Origin: Exilibacterium tricleocarpae
Lineage (GTDB): Bacteria; Pseudomonadota; Gammaproteobacteria; Pseudomonadales; Cellvibrionaceae
Length of the DNA: 64,000 bases
Assembly (NCBI RefSeq): GCF_007004655.1
Contig: NZ_ML660098.1
Span: forward strand, 147,096-211,095
Direction of reading: 5' to 3'
Shown: in pieces, positions 35,864 to 46,671 of the stretch
Position numbering within the stretch: position 1 is the stretch's first letter
Layout of the letters: every line of letters starts with the position of its first letter
Notes under the pieces: model-generated
What the model saw: the letters and a program-made list of their open reading frames with translations, nothing else
What the model was told of the DNA's origin: nothing
Database searches by the model: none
Program-made: the position numbers and the translations under genes

Positions 35864-37010
35864 TTCACACTCCCTCTTGATCTTTCCAGGCATCGCAACT
35901 GGCGATGGTCAGGTAAATAATATATCGGTCTTATATCCTGTTTGTGTCACCAAAACGGCTTTTTGCAGCAAGTCGCGGGCTATCGACTGCCACCGGCACC
36001 AGGCCGCCGCGCCGGTGGTGTCCAGTGCCTATCATCACGGGTCAGTTCTCCCCGGTGTAGTCTTCCCAACTGCCGGGTCTTAACAACGCGAATGATAGAT
36101 CGTGCTGCAGCAATCCGGCAGTTGGGAAACTGTATGAGGAAAGAGGCTGGTCGGCCGTGTCACCACTGTCTGTAGAACCTGATTCAATTGAGAAGCGCTA
36201 AATTTACAGCCCGAATTTAAATCACCTTGATCTATCCGCCACCCTGACCCATTCCATATTCTTTGCGGCTTTACACACGGAGGACCCTTTTTCTTATATC
36301 AAGGTTGTCACCTGGCGGTCAAACTAAATCGATACAGCCTTCGGCATATACAAGCCCTTGGTTTTTAAAGGTGAATGTAGTGCCCTGTTAAGCTTTATCA
36401 CCGGCAGCAATTAATCTAATCTTTATTGCATCCCGGAATTGTGATCATTTGTAATCAATTGTAATTTGAGCGCCTTTTCCGTCGTGATGCGTTTGACAAG
36501 TGTTGTAAAAATATTCAAAAATCTCTGCGCATACGAGTATTGGATTGGGCGCCGGGGTAAATGCCGTCAGGAAGTGAATACAACACCAAGGAATAAGTCG
36601 TTGATATTTATCGAAATCAGGCAAGATAGTTCAAAGGGTGAGCTTACGCCGCTCTATGACTTTTCCATTTGTTCAACCACTGGTAGTTCTTCATCGATTC
36701 TCCAAGCTATGCGATAGGGTAAGGAATTTTTGACAATAATGCGCGTAAAGCCCTACCCCGCAATACGGTACCTAATATACATTTGATCAAGTGGTACAGC
36801 TTACTGCCTTACAGTATTTAACTACTGACGAGCAGCATTTTTCATCTGTGTCGCTAACATTAAAAATTTTCACTTTAACGCCTATTAGTCATTTCAATTT
36901 CAATGAGAGAATATTGATGATCCGTAAGCTGTTTCACGATTAGCAGTATTGAATTTCGCACGACAGGGGATCTGCTTTTGCTAGACGCGTAAAAGAAGGA
37001 GAATAATACG
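35864..37010. other. AT-richer gene-poor stretch
   Basis: About 1.15 kb without a convincing gene. Its base composition is clearly lower in GC than the neighbours, mostly between 36180 and 36960. A perfect 14-bp inverted repeat lies at 36063-36076 and 36115-36128 (TTCCCAACTGCCGG, 38-base loop). An 83-codon plus frame at 36466 starts with TTG and has no ribosome site. AAGGAG at about 36995-37000 is the ribosome site of the following gene. The composition shift suggests transferred or decayed DNA. Confidence 0.5.
36063..36128. repeat. Perfect 14-bp inverted repeat
   Basis: TTCCCAACTGCCGG at 36063-36076 is exactly complementary to CCGGCAGTTGGGAA at 36115-36128, with a 38-base spacer. No T tract follows either arm. 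Confidence 0.75.
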
Positions 37011-37730
37011 ATGAGCGTCACGGATCAGGTGAATTCGCGCCAAAAGCTGGCCGATCTGCATGCAAGTCCTCTACGTGTACTCACCGAGGTTACAACCGCT
37101 GTGGATGACCCCGGCGGCCATCGGAGCCGCATCGAGCAGGCGTGTTTTGGATACCACGCGTGCAACGGTATTCGGATAGGTAGTGAGGCTTTCTGCCGCA
37201 ATACCAACGGCACCATGAACTTCGATCCGATCCGGGTCAAAGTTATTGCCACACCGTCTCGCGCCAGGGGCACGCCAACCCCACAACAGGCCCTGCAGCG
37301 GTTCGACACCAGCGGCGGCACAGACTTTTGGATCACGACACAGGAATCCGGCTGCACAGTACTGATTGTGGATTGGGGCAATAATCAGTACTCGATGGCA
37401 CATTTACAGCCCTACGGGGCCAGTGAATACAATTACTTTTCCCGGCACTTGCTCCCGCATAACACTGATATCGGCGTCAGCCGCGCGGCGTCCTACTTGA
37501 GAGATGAGGCGGCCGCAACGATACACAACAGTCGGATCGGCGGCATTGAACCGTTGAGGTATATTCTGGCGCAGTCAAATCACTGGAATCTGGCCGGCGG
37601 CGGCCGCATCCAGATTATCGGTGTGCCGCAGGGGTCGGCTTGGGTTTTTTATATCCAGCAACGGGACGCCGCCGGTACGATCAGTGTCATCCAACCTCAA
37701 TGGGAACACTGGCGCTGGTATCAGCCCTAG
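37011..37730 (+). CDS. Orphan protein of unknown function, possible Cys-His enzyme
   Basis: A 239-residue protein with no signal peptide or membrane segment. An AGAAGGAG ribosome site precedes the ATG. I do not recognise a family with certainty. The segment ESGCTVLIVDWGNNQYSMAH (Cys115, His131) resembles the SGC-x(14-16)-H arrangement of CNF1/VopC-type toxin deamidases and, more loosely, of other Cys-His hydrolases. The rest is strand-rich and ends with many Trp and Gln (QPQWEHWRWYQP). It is isolated: AT-rich DNA precedes it and the pobA operon converges on it. An effector or acquired gene is possible but unproven. Confidence 0.72.
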   Translation: MSVTDQVNSRQKLADLHASPLRVLTEVTTAVDDPGGHRSRIEQACFGYHACNGIRIGSEAFCRNTNGTMNFDPIRVKVIATPSRARGTPTPQQALQRFDTSGGTDFWITTQESGCTVLIVDWGNNQYSMAHLQPYGASEYNYFSRHLLPHNTDIGVSRAASYLRDEAAATIHNSRIGGIEPLRYILAQSNHWNLAGGGRIQIIGVPQGSAWVFYIQQRDAAGTISVIQPQWEHWRWYQP

Positions 37731-37796
37731 CAGGCTACCACGAGCTAGCGAGTCGGGTCGGCATTGCAGTGCGGCATTTTTCCGCGACGACATACG

Positions 37797-37820
37797 CAGC
37801 CCGGCTGGGTGCGCCGGGCA
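37797..37820. terminator. GC-rich hairpin between convergent genes
   Basis: GCCCGGC, a 9-base region and GCCGGGC form a perfect 7-bp stem between the orphan gene and the pobA stop. There is no T run on either strand, so termination is uncertain. Confidence 0.35.
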
Positions 37821-37836
37821 TCACCGGCAGCGGTTC

Positions 37837-39006
<1,170 letters not shown>

Positions 39007-39014
39007 TTAACTCA

Positions 39015-40022
39015 CTATTTTGGCAGACGGCTGAACACCTGGCGGGCATTGCCCTCGAAGATACGAACCTTGTCGCTGTCCGATAAACCGCTGTTGTCGA
39101 TATAGCGCCGCGTATCATCAAAGTAGTGGCCGGTTTGCGAGTCGATACCGCGCACCGCCCCCACCATTTCCGAAGCGAACAAAATATTTTTTATGGGAAT
39201 GACATCCAGCAGTAAATCAATGCCGGGCTGATGATAGACGCAGGTGTCGAAATACACGTTGTTCATCAACAACTCATCGAGCGGCGGCAGTTTCAACATG
39301 TCGGCCAGGCCGCGGAAGCGCCCCCAGTGAAACGGCACAGCACCGCCGCCGTGGGGAATAATAAACTTGATGGTGGGAAAATCCCGGGTCACCGTAGAGG
39401 TCATCAACTGCATAAAAGCCGTCGTATCGGCGCTGAGATAATAGGAGCCGGTACTGTGGAAGGCGGGATTACAGCTACCGCTGACATGAATCATGGCAGG
39501 CACATCGAGTTCCGCCATTTTTTCATAGATGGGATACCAGTAGCGATCCCCGAGCGGCGGTGAGGTCCAGTGGCCACCGGAAGGATCGAGATTGAGATTG
39601 CAACCGACAAAGCCCAGTTGATTCACACAGCGATCGAGTTCGGCAACACTGGACTGCAACGCCACCCCCGGTGACTGTGGCAACTGGCAAACGCCGATAA
39701 AGTTTTCCGGATAAAGCCGGGTCACCCGGTAAATCAGGTCGTTGCAGTGCTCGGTCCAGTGGCGACTGGTGTGGGCATTGCCGATATGATGCCCCATCCA
39801 ACTGGCCCGCGGCGAAAACAGGGTCAAGTCGGTACCGCGCTCGCGTTGCAGCTTCAGTTGCTGCTGCTCCAGGCTGTGGCGAATCTCATCGTCGGAAATC
39901 TGCAAGACACCCTTTTCACCGATATGCTCAGGGTCTTTCTCCAACGCATGTTTCTGGCACTCTCGATAGGCGCCCAGGGCATCGGGAGCGGTCGTGTAGT
40001 GTCCGTGACAATCGATAATCAT
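39015..40022 (-). CDS. ligJ: 4-Oxalomesaconate hydratase
   Basis: A 335-residue zinc amidohydrolase-superfamily enzyme that adds water to oxalomesaconate to give 4-carboxy-4-hydroxy-2-oxoadipate. Metal-site segments are DCHGHY at the N-terminus, MIHVSGSCNP and IIPHGGGAVPFHWGRFRG. The lengths and the pattern TLFSPRASWMGHHIGN match LigJ of Sphingobium rather than decarboxylases of the same superfamily. A ribosome site (GGGGGTA) precedes the ATG. It lies between ligK and pobA with 11-base gaps on both sides. Confidence 0.95.
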   Translation of the reverse strand: MIIDCHGHYTTAPDALGAYRECQKHALEKDPEHIGEKGVLQISDDEIRHSLEQQQLKLQRERGTDLTLFSPRASWMGHHIGNAHTSRHWTEHCNDLIYRVTRLYPENFIGVCQLPQSPGVALQSSVAELDRCVNQLGFVGCNLNLDPSGGHWTSPPLGDRYWYPIYEKMAELDVPAMIHVSGSCNPAFHSTGSYYLSADTTAFMQLMTSTVTRDFPTIKFIIPHGGGAVPFHWGRFRGLADMLKLPPLDELLMNNVYFDTCVYHQPGIDLLLDVIPIKNILFASEMVGAVRGIDSQTGHYFDDTRRYIDNSGLSDSDKVRIFEGNARQVFSRLPK

Positions 40023-40033
40023 GGCTGTACCCC

Positions 40034-40729
40034 CTAGTCCAAATCGTCGAGACTGTCGAGGTAAACCAGACCGGCCTGTTCCAGTTTGGGCCGCATGGCA
40101 TAGAGATCGAGCCCCAGCACACCGTTGGCAAACTGCTCGCGTTTTTCCGCCTCGCGCGCCTCCCGTTCGGTTCCCGCCTGCAACACCTCGGGTGCACGGC
40201 GGCGCGGCACTATCACCACGCCGTCGTCATCCGCCACCACCACATCGCCCGGTGTTACCCACTGGCCGGCGCAAATCAGCGGCACATTGACCGCACCGAG
40301 CGTATTTTTGACGGTACCGCGCGCAGAAATGGCCCGCGACCATACGGGAAATTCCATCTCCTGCAGTGTGTGGACGTCGCGCACTCCGGCGTCGGTCACC
40401 AGCCCCACCACCCCGCGCGCCTGGGCGGAAGTCGCCAGCAGATCGCCGAACATACCGTCGGTATTGGCGGTGGTACATCCCACCAGTAACAGGTCACCCG
40501 GCTGGCACAGTTCGATGGCCACATGCAGCATCCAGTTGTCACCCGGCTGGGTCAGCACGGTAACGGCGCTGCCGGCAACCCGGGCGTGAGGATAAATAGG
40601 CCGTATCTGGGGCTGCAACAGACCGCTTCGCCCCAGGGCCTCATGGGTGGTGGAAACCCCAAGGCGCCCCAAAGCCTCGACTACTTGTTTATCCGCACGC
40701 TCGATATGGCGCACCGCTACCGTCTTCAT
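40034..40729 (-). CDS. ligK: 4-Carboxy-4-hydroxy-2-oxoadipate aldolase
   Basis: Class II aldolase of the HMG/CHA (RraA-like) family that splits 4-carboxy-4-hydroxy-2-oxoadipate into pyruvate and oxaloacetate, the last step of the pathway. The 231-residue protein shows [45 protein letters not shown] and [10 protein letters not shown], which contain the metal and pyruvate-binding residues (GD..., DxGxRD). The ATG at 40729 follows GAGGT. It is 59 bases after ligI and directly followed by ligJ. Confidence 0.95.
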   Translation of the reverse strand: MKTVAVRHIERADKQVVEALGRLGVSTTHEALGRSGLLQPQIRPIYPHARVAGSAVTVLTQPGDNWMLHVAIELCQPGDLLLVGCTTANTDGMFGDLLATSAQARGVVGLVTDAGVRDVHTLQEMEFPVWSRAISARGTVKNTLGAVNVPLICAGQWVTPGDVVVADDDGVVIVPRRRAPEVLQAGTEREAREAEKREQFANGVLGLDLYAMRPKLEQAGLVYLDSLDDLD

Positions 40730-40788
40730 GGTTACCTCTCACTTCGGTCGCTAAGTCCTTTTATTGGGTTAGTTTTCAGAGTGTTAAG

Positions 40789-41658
40789 TCAGTCTTCAAA
40801 GTCATAGAGCGCCGCCGGATTGTCCACCAGCAGGCGCTGCTGCAATGCCGGGGTCGGTGCGATCAGCGGTATATTGTCCACCAGGGCGCCGTCGTCGGGC
40901 ATATGGGACTTCATATTCGGGTGAGGCCAGTCGGTGCCCCATAGGACCTGTTGCGGAAACTGCTCCACCAGGTGTCTGGCAAAAGGCACGACGTCCGTAT
41001 AGGGAGGCCCCTCAAGGGTCAGGCGTTCCATGCAACCCACTTTTACCCAGGTGTCGGGCCGGCTGTCGAGCAACCGGCACAGGCGTTGAAAGTCGGGCTG
41101 GTCAATACCGCGACTGACATTGGGCCGCCCCATATGATCGATAATCACCGGGGTGGGCAGGTCGCGCAGCAGCGCTTCCAGGTCAGCCAGTTCACTCGCC
41201 TCGAAATAAACCACAATATGCCAACCGAGCGCTGCCGCTAACTGGGCGATACGGAGATAACTCTCGCGGGGCTTAACATCCACAAGACGTTTGACAAAAT
41301 TAAACCGAATGCCCCGCACCCCCATCCCGTGCATGGCGGCCAGCGCCTCGGCGCGCACTTGTTCGCCCACCACCGCAACCCCGCGGTAGCGCCCGCCACC
41401 GTGTTTGAGCATATCGATCATGGCGCTGTTATCGGTGCCGTGGCAGCTTGCCTGTACCAGTACGCTGCGGCTAAACCCAAGATGCCGATGCAACGCAAAC
41501 AGCGTTTCCTTGGGGGCATCGTGCGGCGTGTACTTGCGCTCGGGAGCATAGGGGAAAAACCGTGCAGGCCCGAAGACATGACAGTGGCTGTCGCAAGCGT
41601 TTGGCGGCAGTATGAAGTCCGGCTTTTTCGGTGCCGAATGAAAAGGCAAAAATGTCAT
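40789..41658 (-). CDS. ligI: 2-Pyrone-4,6-dicarboxylate hydrolase
   Basis: A 289-residue amidohydrolase-superfamily lactonase that opens 2-pyrone-4,6-dicarboxylate to oxalomesaconate without a metal. Key segments are ACDSHCHVFGP, LVQASCHGTDNSAMI, GIRFNFVKRLVD with the substrate Arg, IIDHMGRPNV and LWGTDWPHPN with the catalytic Asp. The ATG at 41658 has GGAT just upstream; a TTG at 41670 would add four residues. It follows galD by 62 bases in the pobA-side operon. Confidence 0.95.
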   Translation of the reverse strand: MTFLPFHSAPKKPDFILPPNACDSHCHVFGPARFFPYAPERKYTPHDAPKETLFALHRHLGFSRSVLVQASCHGTDNSAMIDMLKHGGGRYRGVAVVGEQVRAEALAAMHGMGVRGIRFNFVKRLVDVKPRESYLRIAQLAAALGWHIVVYFEASELADLEALLRDLPTPVIIDHMGRPNVSRGIDQPDFQRLCRLLDSRPDTWVKVGCMERLTLEGPPYTDVVPFARHLVEQFPQQVLWGTDWPHPNMKSHMPDDGALVDNIPLIAPTPALQQRLLVDNPAALYDFED

Positions 41659-41732
41659 CTGGCTATCCAACGGCTAATGCTGCGGATCACGATCTGCACC
41701 GGCCATCGCCGCCGGCCAAATCACTCACGCTT

Positions 41733-42821
41733 TTATTCGGGAATAAAAACCTCTCCCCGGCTGATCAAACGGGCGGTGCGCAAAACGCCGGCTTTGCCGA
41801 CCTGCGGCGCATCGGGCGGCCCGTCCAGTGTCAGCTCCACCGAGCATTCACCCGATGGGTGTTCAAGCGAAAGACGCCCACCATTGCGGGCCCGGTTCTG
41901 CAACATATCCTGCGCAACCGAGCCCGGCAAGACACAGGCGGTACCCACCGATACCGCGCCCAGCACGCCAATGGCAGAATGACACACGTGGGGAATAAAA
42001 CTGCGGGTGCAGACATCGCCGCCGCACTGTGGTGCGGCAATCAGGGTTACTTTCGGAATCACCTGCCGGCTGACATCGCCCAGGCCCATCATGGCGCCTG
42101 CCTGCAGGCGGAGAGATTCCAGTCGTTGCTTGAAAGGGTCGTCGCCGTTGAGGGTCTCTACGGTTTCATAACCGGTTACGCCGAGCGACTCGGCCCGCAC
42201 CACCACCACCGGCATACCATTGTCGATACAGGTAACGGCTATAGAATCGATAGTGTCGAGGACATTGCCTGTCGGCAGCAGGGCGCCGCATACGGACCCC
42301 GCTACATCGAGAAAATTACAGATAATCGGCGCCGCGGTTCCCGGCACACCATCAATGCGGGCATCACCGGCATAGGTGACGCGACCCTGCGGCGTCTGCA
42401 TGGTCAACTCGCAGAGCTTGCCGGTGTTCTCCATATGCACCCGCACCAGGGTCTCGGTATCGGCAGCCGCTACCAGGCCCCGCTCGAGCGCATAGGGACC
42501 GACCCCGGCCAGAATATTACCGCAGTTGGGCGTGATATCCACACGCCCTTCGCCGACCACGACCTGGACAAACAGATAATCAATATCCGCATCGTCCCGC
42601 AGCGAGGGGCCGACCACCGCCACTTTACTGGTCAGTGGATGGGCACCGCCGAGGCCGTCGATCTGGCGTGGGTCACGGGCATCGACTCCCGCCATGGCCG
42701 CCAATAATACCTGTTCTCGCAAACCCATATCCTGTGGCAAATCCCCGCGGTGAAAGTAGACACCTTTCGAACTGCCGCCACGAATCTGCATATAGGGTAT
42801 GGCTGTCTGCAAGTCGTACAC
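41733..42821 (-). CDS. galD: 4-Oxalomesaconate tautomerase (PrpF/diaminopimelate-epimerase fold)
   Basis: A 362-residue isomerase that interconverts keto and enol forms of oxalomesaconate so that LigJ can act; called GalD in gallate and LigU in protocatechuate pathways. Both half-domains of the epimerase-like fold are present, with IRGGSSKGVYFHRGDLP, VDITPNCGNILAGVGPYAL and HVCHSAIGVLGAVSVGTACVLPG. The start is a GTG at 42821 with little ribosome-site signal; a strong hairpin precedes it. It lies between the TonB receptor and ligI. Confidence 0.94.
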   Translation of the reverse strand: MYDLQTAIPYMQIRGGSSKGVYFHRGDLPQDMGLREQVLLAAMAGVDARDPRQIDGLGGAHPLTSKVAVVGPSLRDDADIDYLFVQVVVGEGRVDITPNCGNILAGVGPYALERGLVAAADTETLVRVHMENTGKLCELTMQTPQGRVTYAGDARIDGVPGTAAPIICNFLDVAGSVCGALLPTGNVLDTIDSIAVTCIDNGMPVVVVRAESLGVTGYETVETLNGDDPFKQRLESLRLQAGAMMGLGDVSRQVIPKVTLIAAPQCGGDVCTRSFIPHVCHSAIGVLGAVSVGTACVLPGSVAQDMLQNRARNGGRLSLEHPSGECSVELTLDGPPDAPQVGKAGVLRTARLISRGEVFIPE

Positions 42822-42825
42822 CTTT

Positions 42826-42871
42826 GCCGGGGTATAACAGCTTCAGGTCAAGCTGTTATACCCGGCTTTTT
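42826..42871 (+). terminator. Strong hairpin between the receptor and galD, terminator-shaped on the plus strand
   Basis: GGGTATAACAGCTT at 42830-42843 pairs perfectly with AAGCTGTTATACCC at 42850-42863, and GCCGG/CCGGC extends the stem. Read on the plus strand it ends in TTTTT (42867-42871). The genes on both sides run on the minus strand, where no T run follows, so in the operon's own direction it is more likely a processing or stabilising hairpin. Confidence 0.65.
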
Positions 42872-42874
42872 ACA

Positions 42875-45244
42875 TCAGAAGTTATATTGAGCCTTCAAAG
42901 AGACAGCCCGGGTTTCGTCGAGCACGGCGAAACGACCGCCGCCGCCCAGAGGCCCGTTGACCGCGCTGGTGCCAGCGGCAAAAGAGATGGTCTCTTCGTC
43001 GGTGAGGTTGCGCCCGACCAGGGATACCCACCAGCGGTTATCAGAGCGCGCCAGGGTAATGGCGGCATCTATCTTGGTGGTTGATTCCTGGGCGCCTTCC
43101 GGATCATTGTCGACATTGACCTGGTAATCGTCCGTGTAAATGACCTTGGTGTTCAGCGATAGATCGAAGTCCGGGAAGACATCAAAGAAAACATAATCGG
43201 CACCTAGAGTGAATTGTAGCTCAGGCGCGCGGGTGGTTCTTTCGCCGGACAAATCCTGTAGGTTCTGAGTACCGCCAGTCGGAGTAGGTTCTGCTTCACA
43301 ACCCTCATCAACTGTCTGTCCGGTATAACAACCGGCACCCTCGAAATCCTCATATTCGGCTTCGATCCAGGCGCCGGCATAAGTGAGGGTAAGGGCGTCG
43401 CTAACCGCCCAGCCGCCGTCGAACTCAATACCGGTAACAGAAGCCTCACCGGCATTGTTGATTACCTGGGCAATAATTTCCGGTACGTTCTGGGAGATCT
43501 GCAAGTCGTCTACCGTGGTTTCAAACAGCGCCCAGTTAAACCGGAAGGCGCCGTTGGCCAGGGTGTGCTTGCCGCCGACTTCCAGGTTAAGCGACTCTTC
43601 GTCGTCGAAGACGAAGGTATCATCCAGCACATTCTGGGGCTGGTTGGACAACAGGTTAAAGGCGCCGGACTTAAAGCCAGTCGCAACAGTCGCATACAGC
43701 ATACTGTTGTCGCTCAAACGATACTGCCCTGACAGGTTGTAAGAAACACCGTCGGAGCTAAAGGTATCTTCGGCCTCGTTACAAATCCTGAAACCTGCTC
43801 CGGGACCACCGGTGTTACAGGCGTCACCCCGGTTGTCAAAGGTATAGGCCTCGGAATAGTTGGTCTGCAATGCAAAACCGTCCCGCTCTTCGTCGGTATA
43901 GCGCGCACCGAGGGTAACCGTAAACGCGTCGGTTATATCGTAATCAAACTGCCCGAAAAACGACAGATTGGTGGTATCCACCTCACCGAGCTGCTGGCGG
44001 CGCAGACTTTGACCAAAAAACGCAGAGAAATCAGACAACTGCTCGAAATCCATCTCGTTATCGAGGTAGAAGACACCGACAATCCAGTTCAGGGCGCCGT
44101 CATCGTTGGAGGTCAAGCGAATTTCCTGGGATATTTGCTCAAACTCCTCCTGGTTCGAAATAACCTGGGTCTCACGAGCACTCAGATCGGTATCGATAGT
44201 GTTGAAGATATCGGAACTCTGGTAGCCGGTCAGTGAGGTCAACGTAAAGTTGCCAAAATCGTACTCGAGCGTCAGACCGGATACATTAGCCGACAGCTCG
44301 AACGGTGTACCGGCATCGTTGTTACCGTGACCGGTGTTGGGATTAAAACCCGCCGGAAAACCTTCCGAGGTCGTTTTACCGTTGAGCTTACAATCATCCC
44401 CAAGCGCCGCCAGAACGGCCTCAGGGTTATTACAAAAACTCAACTCGCGATCGACACCATTGCGCTCAAATTCCGCAAACTGGGTAAAAAACTCGGCATC
44501 GAATTCATCGCTCGGCGCCCAGTCGATAGTAAAACGGCCGGCCAGATCCTCTTCGTAGGGCTCTGGAGCGTCTGGGCCGTTTTCAACCAGCTTCTCCTGA
44601 TCGCGGTAGCTTAACGCCAGTCGCGCCCGCACGGTGTCGCTCAGAGGCCCGGACACAAAGCCCTCCATCAAATAGCCTTCGCGCGCTTCAAACTCATAGG
44701 TGGCCGTGATACCCGCGGTAAAATCATCCGTGGGTTTGTTGGACACGATATTGATGGCACCAAGCGAGGTATTCTTACCGATAATGGCGCCCTGGGGACC
44801 TTTCAGCACCTCTACCTGGTTAATATCCAAAAAGGCGGAACGCCCCAGCCGGCTGCGCGAAATAAACTGGCCGTTGATGACATGACCCACCGCCGGCTCG
44901 AAATGCGGGCCAGAGCCGCTGGTGCCGAGACCGCGCACGGTCAGGATATCCGACGCACCGGTGGCCTGGGCATAGTGAAAGTTCGGCGTCGACAATGACA
45001 GCGCCTGCATATCGATAATACCGGCTTCCCTCAGCTCACTGCCCTGGAAGGCCAGTACGGAAACGGGTACATCCTGCAGATTCTCCGCACGCTTGCGCGC
45101 GGTGATCACAATCTCTTCCAGGATCAGGGTATCACCGCCTGCCCGCACTGACTGAGCGTCGGCGACTGAAGAGGCGCCTATCACCAAAGCCAGAGCACAC
45201 AGCTTGAACTTTAGCCTTGGACTTTCGGTTGTTAAATGGTTCAT
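42875..45244 (-). CDS. TonB-dependent receptor of the 4-hydroxybenzoate/protocatechuate operon
   Basis: A 789-residue outer-membrane transporter. A signal peptide (LKFKLCALALVIGASSVADA) is followed by a TonB box (LEEIVITARKRAENLQDVPVSV), a plug with VEVLKGPQGAIIGKNTSLGAINIVS, and a barrel ending KAQYNF. The ribosome site GGGATAA precedes the ATG. It sits between the aromatic-acid permease and galD on one strand, so uptake of an aromatic acid or a larger lignin-derived precursor is inferred. This pattern is known for TonB receptors in sphingomonad lignin catabolism. Four Cys in the extracellular loops may pair. Confidence 0.93.
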   Translation of the reverse strand: MNHLTTESPRLKFKLCALALVIGASSVADAQSVRAGGDTLILEEIVITARKRAENLQDVPVSVLAFQGSELREAGIIDMQALSLSTPNFHYAQATGASDILTVRGLGTSGSGPHFEPAVGHVINGQFISRSRLGRSAFLDINQVEVLKGPQGAIIGKNTSLGAINIVSNKPTDDFTAGITATYEFEAREGYLMEGFVSGPLSDTVRARLALSYRDQEKLVENGPDAPEPYEEDLAGRFTIDWAPSDEFDAEFFTQFAEFERNGVDRELSFCNNPEAVLAALGDDCKLNGKTTSEGFPAGFNPNTGHGNNDAGTPFELSANVSGLTLEYDFGNFTLTSLTGYQSSDIFNTIDTDLSARETQVISNQEEFEQISQEIRLTSNDDGALNWIVGVFYLDNEMDFEQLSDFSAFFGQSLRRQQLGEVDTTNLSFFGQFDYDITDAFTVTLGARYTDEERDGFALQTNYSEAYTFDNRGDACNTGGPGAGFRICNEAEDTFSSDGVSYNLSGQYRLSDNSMLYATVATGFKSGAFNLLSNQPQNVLDDTFVFDDEESLNLEVGGKHTLANGAFRFNWALFETTVDDLQISQNVPEIIAQVINNAGEASVTGIEFDGGWAVSDALTLTYAGAWIEAEYEDFEGAGCYTGQTVDEGCEAEPTPTGGTQNLQDLSGERTTRAPELQFTLGADYVFFDVFPDFDLSLNTKVIYTDDYQVNVDNDPEGAQESTTKIDAAITLARSDNRWWVSLVGRNLTDEETISFAAGTSAVNGPLGGGGRFAVLDETRAVSLKAQYNF

Positions 45245-45315
45245 GTCATTTATCCCTAAGTAGAGGTTAATTTACTGACTGACTGTCTATTTTCGGTTTA
45301 ATGAAAGCTGCCAAG

Positions 45316-46671
45316 CTAGCGGTTGGGGACCGGCTGGCTTAACAACTTGGGACTTTTAATATTGATGGTAAAAAACGCGGCGGCAACCAGGGGAACGGCA
45401 AACACCAGAAAATTAGTACTGGTGGTAAAGCCCATACCGATCATAACACCGGCCGCATAGGGGCCGATAATCGCACCCATGCGACCCATACCGATGGCCC
45501 AGCCGACACCTGTGGTGCGGGCCTGCGGCGGGTAGATACGTGCGGCTACCGAATAGAGGCTGACAAAACCGCCAAACACCGAGAAACCGATAAGTGCGGT
45601 CAGCGTCAGCAAAAAGGGCATGGATAGATTGAGGGAGGCAAACAGCACCATAAAGCCGGCGCCGCCCAGTAAAAACACCATAATCAATTTGGTGATCTTC
45701 CAATAAGTCGAGATAAAACCGAGCGCCACTATCCCCAGGGCACCGCCCAGGTTCAACGCCGCACCGGTGTAAATACTCTTATCGAGCGGCAGGCCGGCGT
45801 CGGACAGGAGCTTCGGAATCCAGCTGATCAGGAAGTAAAGTGTGCTGAAAGACAGCATAAACGCCATCCAGAGATTTATTGTCATGCGGCGCTGTTCAGA
45901 GGCCAGCAAACTGCCGACGCCAATGTCGGACTTGCCGCTCTTGTCGCCGCCGGCCTCCGCCAGCTTTGCAATGGGCGCTACTTTCATCTTGGCGAGCAGG
46001 CGATTGATACGCACCAGGCCGTCACCGTTTCTGTTTTTCGCCAGTATCTGCATCGACTCCGGCAACAGCACCAGACACACCGCCAGGGCCACAAAGCCCA
46101 TCAAACCCGCAGCGATAAAAACCGAGCGCCAGCCGTACTCGGGGATCATACCGACGGCAAAGAAACTGCCGATAACAGCACCGAGAGGATAGGACGCCTG
46201 GAGAATTCCCAGACAAAAATTGCGTCGCCGGTGCGGCATAAACTCCGACACCAGCGCGGTGAGACTGGCAAGCATGGCCCCGATACCCAGGCCGGTAATA
46301 CCGCGCAGGATCACCAACTGCCATACCGAGGTAACAAACCCGGTGACCAGCATACCGACACTGATCAGCGCCACACTGCCGAGCACTATCGGGCGGCGGC
46401 CGTATTTGTCCGCCAGCGGGGCGATAAACATGGCGCCGAGCATCATGCCGATCAAGGCGGAGCTGAACACCGCTCCCAATTGATGGGGTTGCAGGCCCCA
46501 CTCTTCAGCGACCGAGGAAGCTGTGTATGACATGGCCAGCACGTCGATACCATCGAGAATATTCAAACCGCAACATAACACGAGTACAACCAGTTGCATG
46601 GGCGAGAAATCTGCATTGTCGATCAGTTTCTCAATATCACTGGAGGAGCTACTCTGGCTGTCGGACTTCAT
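45316..46671 (-). CDS. Aromatic acid:H+ symporter (AAHS-type MFS transporter)
   Basis: A 451-residue inner-membrane permease with 12 helices. The signature after TM1 is LNILDGIDVLAMSYTASS (the DGxD-type motif of AAHS proteins such as PcaK), and the loop 2-3 motif is APLADKYGRRP. LRGITGLGIGAMLASLTALVSEF is the TM4 region. PcaK relatives carry 4-hydroxybenzoate or protocatechuate. It is the first gene of the minus-strand pobA-side operon, 71 bases upstream of the TonB receptor, so the inner- and outer-membrane steps of uptake are encoded together. Confidence 0.92.
   Translation of the reverse strand: MKSDSQSSSSSDIEKLIDNADFSPMQLVVLVLCCGLNILDGIDVLAMSYTASSVAEEWGLQPHQLGAVFSSALIGMMLGAMFIAPLADKYGRRPIVLGSVALISVGMLVTGFVTSVWQLVILRGITGLGIGAMLASLTALVSEFMPHRRRNFCLGILQASYPLGAVIGSFFAVGMIPEYGWRSVFIAAGLMGFVALAVCLVLLPESMQILAKNRNGDGLVRINRLLAKMKVAPIAKLAEAGGDKSGKSDIGVGSLLASEQRRMTINLWMAFMLSFSTLYFLISWIPKLLSDAGLPLDKSIYTGAALNLGGALGIVALGFISTYWKITKLIMVFLLGGAGFMVLFASLNLSMPFLLTLTALIGFSVFGGFVSLYSVAARIYPPQARTTGVGWAIGMGRMGAIIGPYAAGVMIGMGFTTSTNFLVFAVPLVAAAFFTINIKSPKLLSQPVPNR

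Noticed and set aside
36466..36717. 83-codon plus-strand frame in the AT-rich gap
   Set aside because: TTG start, no ribosome site, and no recognisable sequence.
41631..42707. 358-codon plus-strand frame
   Set aside because: Antisense to galD and ligI, which have clear family motifs; no ribosome site.
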